Assembly (NCBI RefSeq): GCF_002915175.1
Contig: NZ_NXEJ01000001.1
Location: forward strand, 80,143-144,142
Source: Agrobacterium rosae
Lineage (GTDB): Bacteria; Pseudomonadota; Alphaproteobacteria; Rhizobiales; Rhizobiaceae
DNA: 64,000 nt
Direction of reading: 5' to 3'
Under the pieces are notes generated by a model that was not told the origin of the DNA, did not search any database, and saw nothing but the letters and a program-made list of their open reading frames with translations. This document shows positions 58,194 through 64,000 of this stretch, one piece after another. Numbering within the stretch: position 1 is the stretch's first letter; every line of letters begins with the position of its first letter. A program made the translations under genes and the position numbers.

Positions 58194-58901
58194 TCAACGA
58201 GACCTGTTGATGGCAACACCCTGATTGTAACGGCTTCTGAGCGAACGCGGCATGAAAATGCTGGCGAGAGCAATAACGAACACAAGCAGGCTGACGCTGA
58301 GAAGGGCTATCTTCGAATAGCTGCTGCCAAGCACTGCTCCGGAAATAGCGCCCGCAATCATGCCAAGCCATGGTACCAGTTGGATCGTCCAATCCAGTTT
58401 GCGTTCACCCAATAGGAAGCGTCCGATGCCGCGCCCGAAGCGGGACAGAGCGCCGGTGACGTAGGTCAAGCCTATGGGCAGTCCTTCCACATGTTCCACG
58501 GCGGCGTTGATCATGCCCATGGCAAAGACCACGAGATAGAATGAGCTGAGTTTCCCACCTTGCATCTGTAAAATCGCGGCGAGAAATAGTGCGAAGCCTA
58601 CCGCGCAAAGAACGGTGAACACGCGTCTGTTGGACCTGTTGGCAATGATGATGCCAATCGCATTGCCAACCACGAAGATAATGATAGCCAGAAAGAGCGT
58701 TCCGGCATGGGCATAATCACCCGATTGCAGTGACAGCGCTGCGCGCGTGGTATTGCCCGTCATGAAGGACACGAAATCTCCCGACATCGTCAGGCCGATG
58801 GCATCCGTCATTCCGGCAACGAAAGAGAGAGCAGCAACAAGCGCAACACCTGTCGCCGTGCGTCTTGTACGAATGATCTTTCGGCGTCTTAGTCTGGTCA
58901 T
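58194..58901 (-). CDS. DUF1275 (YoaK) membrane protein
   Basis: A 235-residue protein with six membrane segments. The family pattern is ALSFVAGMTDAIGLTMSGDFVSFMTGNTTRAAL at the N-terminus (FVSFMTGN is the core), and a second membrane half after an RSNRR loop. Function unknown. Its stop lies two bases from the stop of the convergent secreted-protein gene. Confidence 0.88.
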   Translation of the reverse strand: MTRLRRRKIIRTRRTATGVALVAALSFVAGMTDAIGLTMSGDFVSFMTGNTTRAALSLQSGDYAHAGTLFLAIIIFVVGNAIGIIIANRSNRRVFTVLCAVGFALFLAAILQMQGGKLSSFYLVVFAMGMINAAVEHVEGLPIGLTYVTGALSRFGRGIGRFLLGERKLDWTIQLVPWLGMIAGAISGAVLGSSYSKIALLSVSLLVFVIALASIFMPRSLRSRYNQGVAINRSR

Positions 58902-59210
58902 GGATGTTCCGCCACACGGGTTTTAGGGCATCATAGCCACAGGGCAGCAATGACGCTCAAGATGCAATAGGATGCAGGGACCATCACGGAATTGGCGGCG
59001 CATTTTTACCCTCATAACGAGTGTTAGTCGCGCTGGTCCGCTTTTTCGTAAAAGAAGAGTTTACAGCGCATGTTTCGGCAATGTATTAGTTGTCAATCCT
59101 AGTCAACTTTGTTAGCGGACTGCGCGTTAAGCTGCGGCGGCAAAGTGTGGGCGTGCAGGCACCAGCTGCAAAAGATAGGCGCATAGTTACGGAACTCCGG
59201 GAATATCAAG
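58902..59210. promoter_or_regulatory. exbB upstream region
   Basis: A 309-bp divergent gap without a gene. An imperfect dyad AGTTG / CAACT lies at 59088-59108. Read on the reverse strand it is TGA-N9-ACA, one half-site short of the rhizobial iron-responsive TGA-N9-TCA form. GGGAA nine bases before 59211 is the exbB ribosome site. Iron control is expected for this operon but is only weakly supported here. Confidence 0.35.
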
Positions 59211-60281
59211 ATGGCACCTGAAAAATTGACCTCTTCGAACCTGAACGCTTTACCGCGCAAACGGCACCGATCGACGGCTGCCATTTTGTCACTTGTCGCC
59301 TGCCTTTACGCTGGTGCGGGTATTGCGCAGACGCCATCTCCCGCGACAGAGACCGCCCCAGCAACGCAGACGACGACCCCGACAGAGGCTCAACAGCAAT
59401 CGCCAGAGCCAGCTCCCGCACCAATAGCACCCGCACCTGCACCGGCAGCGCCCACGGTTCAGCAGCCCACGCCCGATGCTGCACCCCAGCCTCCGATCCA
59501 GCCCACTCTGGCAGAGCCGCCCGTTGTCCCAGCCGCCAGCGCTGAGCAACGTAGCGATATTCCGCACAACCTGTCACCTTGGGGCATGTTCATGGCGGCC
59601 GATTGGGTCGTGAAGGGTGTCATGATCGGGCTTGCCTTCGCATCTCTGGTCACGTGGACCGTTTGGGTCGCAAAATCCATCGAACTTGCGGGCGCTCGCA
59701 TTCGTGCCGGCTCCACACTCAAGATCATTCACAAGGCAAAAACGCTGTCAGAAGCCACCCAGGCTGCAGACAAAAAAGGTGGCCCCGCCGCTCTTATGCT
59801 GCGAATGGCAACCCATGAGATGCAACTGTCGGACGCGGTGGTGGAGCACACCGATGGCGGCGGCATCAAGGAGCGTGTCTCTTCCGTTCTGGGTCGCATC
59901 GAAACCCATGCGGGCCGTCGCATGTCTCGCGGAACCGGTGCTCTGGCCACAATCGGCTCGACGTCGCCTTTCGTCGGCCTGTTCGGCACGGTCTGGGGTA
60001 TCATGAACTCCTTCATCAGCATTTCGGAATCGCAGACGACCAACCTCGCCGTCGTCGCGCCCGGCATTGCCGAAGCCCTGCTGGCAACCGCTATCGGCCT
60101 GGTTGCGGCCATTCCAGCGGTGGTGATCTATAACGTCTTTGCCCGTTCCATCACCGGTTACCGTCATTTGCTGGCGGATGTCGCCGCTGGTGTTGAACGT
60201 CTCGTCAGCCGCGATCTCGATTTTCGCCGCATTCCGCCGGGCAGCGCTGCAAAGCCCGCGGTCTCACTCGTGGGGCGTTGA
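59211..60281 (+). CDS. exbB: TonB-system energizer ExbB
   Basis: Proton-channel subunit of the TonB motor. The 356-residue product is long: a signal-like segment (about 20-40), a Pro/Ala/Gln-rich periplasmic stretch (about 42-115), then the MotA/TolQ/ExbB domain with three membrane segments (WVVKGVMIGLAFASLVTW, GTVWGIMNSFISISES and the segment after GIAEALLATAIGLVAAIPAVV). The N-terminal extension is common in rhizobia. Followed by exbD after 3 bp. Confidence 0.94.
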   Translation: MAPEKLTSSNLNALPRKRHRSTAAILSLVACLYAGAGIAQTPSPATETAPATQTTTPTEAQQQSPEPAPAPIAPAPAPAAPTVQQPTPDAAPQPPIQPTLAEPPVVPAASAEQRSDIPHNLSPWGMFMAADWVVKGVMIGLAFASLVTWTVWVAKSIELAGARIRAGSTLKIIHKAKTLSEATQAADKKGGPAALMLRMATHEMQLSDAVVEHTDGGGIKERVSSVLGRIETHAGRRMSRGTGALATIGSTSPFVGLFGTVWGIMNSFISISESQTTNLAVVAPGIAEALLATAIGLVAAIPAVVIYNVFARSITGYRHLLADVAAGVERLVSRDLDFRRIPPGSAAKPAVSLVGR

Positions 60282-60284
60282 TCA

Positions 60285-60767
60285 ATGGCTGGTGGTATTC
60301 GCGAAAGCAGTGGAGATGAACTCTCCGAAAACCATGAAATCAACGTAACGCCGTTCATCGACGTGATGCTGGTACTTCTCATCATATTCATGGTTGCTGC
60401 ACCCTTGGCGACAGTGGATGTGAACGTCGATCTGCCAGCATCTTCGGCAAAGCCTGCAGAACGCCCGGAAGAGCCACTTTATCTGACTGTGAAGGACGAT
60501 CTTTCACTGAATCTGGGCAACGACGTAGTCTCGCGAGAAGCGCTGACGGCGCGGCTGGATGCACGAACCAGCGGCAAAAAGGATACGCGCATTTTCCTGC
60601 GCGCCGACAAAGCCGTCGATTACGGACACTTCATGGAAATCATGAACATGCTGCGTGATAGCGGTTATCTCAAGATCGCGCTTGTTGGTCTTGAGGGCGC
60701 TGCCGCAGCAAGCCAGGCCGGAGCGGGTCAGCCCGCCGGCTCCGCACCCGCCGGAGCGACGCCATGA
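60285..60767 (+). CDS. exbD: TonB-system transport protein ExbD
   Basis: A 160-residue partner of ExbB. The membrane segment carries the essential Asp in NVTPFIDVMLVLLIIFMV, and the periplasmic domain follows (LYLTVKDDLSLNLGN). The Gly/Ala/Pro-rich tail (SQAGAGQPAGSAPAGATP) is unusual but seen in rhizobia. Overlaps tonB by four bases. Confidence 0.95.
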   Translation: MAGGIRESSGDELSENHEINVTPFIDVMLVLLIIFMVAAPLATVDVNVDLPASSAKPAERPEEPLYLTVKDDLSLNLGNDVVSREALTARLDARTSGKKDTRIFLRADKAVDYGHFMEIMNMLRDSGYLKIALVGLEGAAAASQAGAGQPAGSAPAGATP

Positions 60768-61693
60768 CCGACCCCTCTTTTCCCCGCACCGGACGCTCCC
60801 GGCTGGGAGAATTGGCGCTGTGGACGACAGCCGCGGTGCTGACCGTTGGTGTTCATGCCGGTGCTGCTTACTATCTCATGCAGGAACAGCCCGAGCCCGT
60901 TGCCGATGCCGGACCGCCGGCAGCAATCATGATCGAGCTTGCGGCTCTTCCTGAGGCCGTCAACACCGAAGAGACAGTTGAGGCCAATGATGTCGAGGAT
61001 GTGCAGGAAGTAAAGAGCGTCGTGCCTGATAAGGTGGAGGACGTGCCGCCACCGGTAGAGCCGCCGCAGCCACAGCCAGAACCCGTCGTCGAGGAAACTC
61101 CGCCGGAGCCCGAACCCACACCGGAGCCGCCGCAGGAAATTACCGAGCCGCTTCCGGAACCATTGCCCGAACCTGTAGAGGAGATCGACCCTGTTCAGGA
61201 GCAGCAGATGGCTGCGCTGGAAAATGTCGAGGTGCCACTGCCGTCCTTCCGCCCGCCTTTGCCTCCGGTCGAAAAAAAGGTGGAAAAGAAAGACGAACCC
61301 GAAAAGAAGAAGGTCGAACGCAAAAAGACAGTCGCGCCTGCCGCATCAGCAGCAAAGGATACGGCTAAGGTCGAAACAACGCAGTCGGATCGCACAGCGG
61401 CTTCGAAAAACAGCTCCGGTTTGTTTTCATCGTCAGTGTCGCCTGCCAAGTGGAATGCCCGGGTTCGCTCTGCGGTGTCGCGCCGCGTATCGCGTGCAGG
61501 CTCCAAGGGTATGTCGGTCACGGTCGCTTTTAACGTGGATGATGGCGGCTCTATCGGCAGAGTGCGGGTTATCAGCTCAACGGGTGACGCCTCTATTGAT
61601 GGAAAAGTGGTGAACTCCATTGAAAAAGCCTCTGTTGCGGAGCCACCGCCGGGTGCCCAAACGGCCTTCCAGGTGAAAATAGATATTCAGTGA
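60764..61693 (+). CDS. tonB: TonB energy transducer
   Basis: A 309-residue protein that couples the ExbBD motor to outer-membrane receptors. One N-terminal membrane segment (about 17-38), a Pro/Glu-rich spacer (about 75-145, with PEPEPTPEPP repeats), a Lys/Ala linker and the C-terminal TonB domain (about 225-309, WNARVRSAVSRRVSRAG ... VAFNVDDGGSIGRVRVISSTGD). Last gene of exbB-exbD-tonB. Confidence 0.93.
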   Translation: MTDPSFPRTGRSRLGELALWTTAAVLTVGVHAGAAYYLMQEQPEPVADAGPPAAIMIELAALPEAVNTEETVEANDVEDVQEVKSVVPDKVEDVPPPVEPPQPQPEPVVEETPPEPEPTPEPPQEITEPLPEPLPEPVEEIDPVQEQQMAALENVEVPLPSFRPPLPPVEKKVEKKDEPEKKKVERKKTVAPAASAAKDTAKVETTQSDRTAASKNSSGLFSSSVSPAKWNARVRSAVSRRVSRAGSKGMSVTVAFNVDDGGSIGRVRVISSTGDASIDGKVVNSIEKASVAEPPPGAQTAFQVKIDIQ

Positions 61694-61799
61694 CGATGAG
61701 CTGATTTGTTGTCCTCGTGTCCTATGGGAGGTCATCGGACTTTTCGCTTTCGCAGAAATGCGATAGGCCTGTTTTCTCACCGGGAAAGCATTCAAGATC

Positions 61800-62789
61800 A
61801 TGAAATTCAGCATTGAGCAGGCGGAAGATTTAATCTCTTCCATATTCGAGAAAAATGGTGTCGTGCAGGAGAGTGCTCGCTCCGTGGCGCGAGCGATCGT
61901 TGCGGCAGAAGCGGCAGGGCAGGGCGGTCATGGCGTTCGGCGTGTTCCCTCTTACATCAGCCAGTTGCGCGTCGGTAAAATCGATGGAAAAGCGCTTCCC
62001 GTTACGACACTGATGCGACCATCTGTTCTGTCTGTGGATGCGGGGTACGGATATGCTTACCCGGCTATTGATGTCGCCGTGGAACGGCTTCCCGCCATTG
62101 CGCGTGAGCAGGGCATCGCTTTGGGCGTGATTGGCCGATCGCACCACGCCGGTGTCATGGCGCTGACGGTGGAACGCTTCGCTGAACAGGGGCTCGTCGC
62201 TTTCATGGTTGCCAACGCGCCCGCGTCGATGGCTCCTTGGGGTGGCATCAAGCCACTTTATGGAACGAACCCCATCGCTTTCGCCGCGCCGGTGGATGGC
62301 GCAGATCCGCTGGTCATCGATCTGGCGCTCTCCAAGGTCGCACGCGGAAAGATCATGGCAGCGCGCCAGAAAGGTGAAGCTATTCCCGATGGCTGGGCGC
62401 TGGATGCCAGTGGACAACCGACGACGAACCCCGACGAAGCAATCAACGGCACAATGCTGCCAGCTGGAGATGCCAAGGGTGCAGCCCTTGCCCTGATGGT
62501 GGAAGTCATGGCGGCGGGCCTGACCGGTGGTAATTTCGGTTTCCAGGCATCGTCCCTGCTGGATGATACGGGCACGGCCCCATCTCTCGGCCATACACTC
62601 ATCGTCATCGATCCAGCGATTGCCGGAGATCAGGTTCTTGCCAAGCGTCTTGCCTTGATGGCGGGCGAAATCGAGGGGCAAGAGCACGCGCGCCTCCCTG
62701 GACGTCGGAGTCAAGGCATTCGCAAACAGTCACTGGAAAATGGTATTACCATCGATGCCGATATATTGGCGCAGATCGAAGCTCTGTAA
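61800..62789 (+). CDS. Ldh-family (malate/L-lactate type) oxidoreductase
   Basis: A 329-residue NAD(P)H-dependent dehydrogenase of the Ldh_2 family, which includes malate, ureidoglycolate, lactate and delta-1-piperideine-2-carboxylate enzymes. Family blocks are GQGGHGVRRVPSYI, GRSHHAGVMALTVERFAEQGLV and WGGIKPLYGTNPIAFA. The substrate is not predictable. Its stop directly abuts that of convergent phnN. Confidence 0.9.
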   Translation: MKFSIEQAEDLISSIFEKNGVVQESARSVARAIVAAEAAGQGGHGVRRVPSYISQLRVGKIDGKALPVTTLMRPSVLSVDAGYGYAYPAIDVAVERLPAIAREQGIALGVIGRSHHAGVMALTVERFAEQGLVAFMVANAPASMAPWGGIKPLYGTNPIAFAAPVDGADPLVIDLALSKVARGKIMAARQKGEAIPDGWALDASGQPTTNPDEAINGTMLPAGDAKGAALALMVEVMAAGLTGGNFGFQASSLLDDTGTAPSLGHTLIVIDPAIAGDQVLAKRLALMAGEIEGQEHARLPGRRSQGIRKQSLENGITIDADILAQIEAL

Positions 62790-63389
62790 TTAGCTGTAAC
62801 GGCCAAGCTGCTCTTCCAGCAGCTTGGCAAAGGCTGCCCCGGCTATGTCAAGCGGGCCGCTATTGTCGATTGTCGTCACATCGAAATCGCCACAAACATC
62901 CAGAGAACTGCGTTGAAGTCGGCGCAGAATATCCTCCCGGCTTTCACGTCCTCGGCTCTCCAATCTTGCCGCCAGAACATCTGGTGTGGCGATGACGTTG
63001 ATGACCTTTAGCGCCGGAAACGCTGCCTTGAAATGGGAAAGAGCCGAGCGCGAGCCATTGGCGATGACAATGTCGCCCAGCTTCAACTTGTCCTGAACCG
63101 AAGCTGGAATGCCATAACTCAGACCATGCGCATCCCACGATACGCAAAACTCTCCCTGGTCGAGACGGCGGGTGAACTCTTCCTGCGTCACGGCTTCATG
63201 GTCCTCACCACCCGCATCACGACTTCTGGTAATGACCCGACGTGCGAAATGAATATTACGCCGCTGGCCCAGCTTTGCTGCGGCAAACGCCATGAGGGTG
63301 TCTTTACCCGCACCACTTGGCCCGACGACGACGATCATCACGCCGGCGCGTTGCGGTAAACCCGAGGTCGAGAGCTCAGCGTCACTCAT
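62790..63389 (-). CDS. phnN: Ribose 1,5-bisphosphate phosphokinase PhnN
   Basis: Makes PRPP from ribose 1,5-bisphosphate at the end of C-P lyase phosphonate breakdown. The 199-residue guanylate-kinase-like product has the P-loop VVGPSGAGKDTL near residues 21-32. It overlaps the phnM stop by four bases. The overlap and the order phnM-phnN show that a C-P lyase cluster continues to the right of the window. Confidence 0.92.
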   Translation of the reverse strand: MSDAELSTSGLPQRAGVMIVVVGPSGAGKDTLMAFAAAKLGQRRNIHFARRVITRSRDAGGEDHEAVTQEEFTRRLDQGEFCVSWDAHGLSYGIPASVQDKLKLGDIVIANGSRSALSHFKAAFPALKVINVIATPDVLAARLESRGRESREDILRRLQRSSLDVCGDFDVTTIDNSGPLDIAGAAFAKLLEEQLGRYS

Positions 63390-64000
63390 GCAACACGCCT
63401 GCCCTGACGCCAGACGGAGCGTACGATCGGAACGCCGTTGTCTCGACGGACACGCACGAGGTCCGCTCTCAGGCCAAGGGCGATGCGACCGCGATCATCA
63501 AGACCGACGGTGCGCGCCGGTGTGGCCGTAACCATGGCAAGCGCCTTGGGCAAGGTTATTCCGTCCACTTGGTCGGCCAGCAGGAATGGCGCGTGAAGCA
63601 AGCTGAACGGAACATAGTCCGACGACAGAACGTCGAGAACACCCAGTTGGGCGAGATCACGCGCGGCGATATTGCCGGAATGGGATTTGCCGCGAACGAT
63701 GTTGGGTGCGCCCATCAAAACGCTCATGCCTGCATTGTGGGATGCCTGGGCCGCCTCCACGCTGGTGGGGAATTCCGCCAAGGTTACACCATGTCCGATA
63801 GCCTCTTCGACATGCGCGAGCGTCGCATCATCGTGGCTGGCAACCGTGATACCGTGTTCTGCGCACCGGGCAGACAGAAAATCGCGATGCTTGGCAGAAT
63901 ATTGGGAAGATGCCGCAACACGCCGATCGACAAAAGCCTGGAAAGCCTCATCACTCAAGCCACGCTTCTTCTGGTAAAAAACGATGTATTGATCCATCGT
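63386..64000 (-). CDS. phnM: Alpha-D-ribose 1-methylphosphonate 5-triphosphate diphosphatase PhnM (C-terminal part)
   Basis: Only the last 204 or so codons are in the window; the 5' part lies beyond base 64000 (the family is about 380 aa). Amidohydrolase fold with metal ligands in SHDDATLAHVEEA and in RGKSHSGN, and SSDYVPFSLLHAP near the C-terminus. An in-frame ATG at 63997 is internal, not the start. Cleaves the triphosphate of the C-P lyase intermediate. Stop overlaps phnN. Confidence 0.92.
   Translation of the reverse strand, partial: TMDQYIVFYQKKRGLSDEAFQAFVDRRVAASSQYSAKHRDFLSARCAEHGITVASHDDATLAHVEEAIGHGVTLAEFPTSVEAAQASHNAGMSVLMGAPNIVRGKSHSGNIAARDLAQLGVLDVLSSDYVPFSLLHAPFLLADQVDGITLPKALAMVTATPARTVGLDDRGRIALGLRADLVRVRRDNGVPIVRSVWRQGRRVA

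Overview
This 64 kb window is a piece of a chromosome from an alphaproteobacterium of the order Rhizobiales, most likely the Rhizobiaceae (Agrobacterium/Rhizobium group). The evidence is the gene order and family content: dnaA with a long leader, hemW-rdgB-rph divergent from hrcA-grpE, lptC-lptA-lptB-rpoN-hpf-ptsN, both ornithine-lipid genes (olsB, olsA), mutS-glnD-murJ, a Fur/Mur regulator, a PraR-type HTH regulator before metK, and CcrM-type GANTC sites clustered upstream of dnaA. It is gene-dense core chromosome. No insertion sequence, prophage, CRISPR array, rRNA or tRNA was recognised.

Layout. 1-2400: terminator of an upstream gene, a roughly 700 bp leader with a GANTC cluster and a DnaA-box-like site, then dnaA. 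2400-5200: small accessory modules, namely a divergent ArsR regulator facing an SRPBCC/membrane-protein pair across repeated half-sites, and a three-gene envelope operon (secreted protein, OmpA-domain protein, zinc-ribbon membrane protein). 5200-9900: hemW, rdgB and rph on the minus strand, then hrcA and grpE on the plus strand. 9900-16200: a minus-strand block running lptC, lptA, lptB, rpoN, hpf, ptsN and an alpha/beta hydrolase. 16200-20800: sppA, ihfB, a LapA-like gene, two RNA methyltransferases and lspA. 20800-31800: hybrid histidine kinase, olsB, mutS, glnD, murJ and a VOC protein. 31800-45600: trpS, uspA, nfu, tsaB, rimI, fur, olsA, miaB, phoH, ybeY, corC, lnt, praR, metK and trmB, nearly all co-directional. 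45600-54900: rbsK and rmuC (minus), def-fmt-truA-arsC (plus), dapD-dapE with a tandem pair of paralogous membrane-protein genes (minus), and a LOG-family gene. 54900-64000: a two-hairpin repeat, a nucleoside hydrolase, an hsp20-DUF1150 pair, a TRIC-type channel, a secreted cysteine-containing protein, a DUF1275 protein, exbB-exbD-tonB, an Ldh-family dehydrogenase, and phnN plus the 3' part of phnM at the right edge.

Many genes work together in envelope building (LptABC, LspA, Lnt, MurJ, OlsA/OlsB, DapD/DapE), nitrogen control (RpoN, PtsN, GlnD), translation and RNA quality (Def, Fmt, TruA, MiaB, TsaB, RimI, YbeY, TrpS, TrmB, RNase PH) and heat shock (HrcA, GrpE, Hsp20). The most notable non-coding signals are a ROSE-type RNA thermometer candidate in front of hsp20, in which the Shine-Dalgarno is fully paired with a bulged G; five GANTC sites within 126 bp upstream of dnaA; the operator-like repeats of the ArsR divergon; a sigma-54-like promoter before hpf; and a 9-bp hairpin immediately before glnD.
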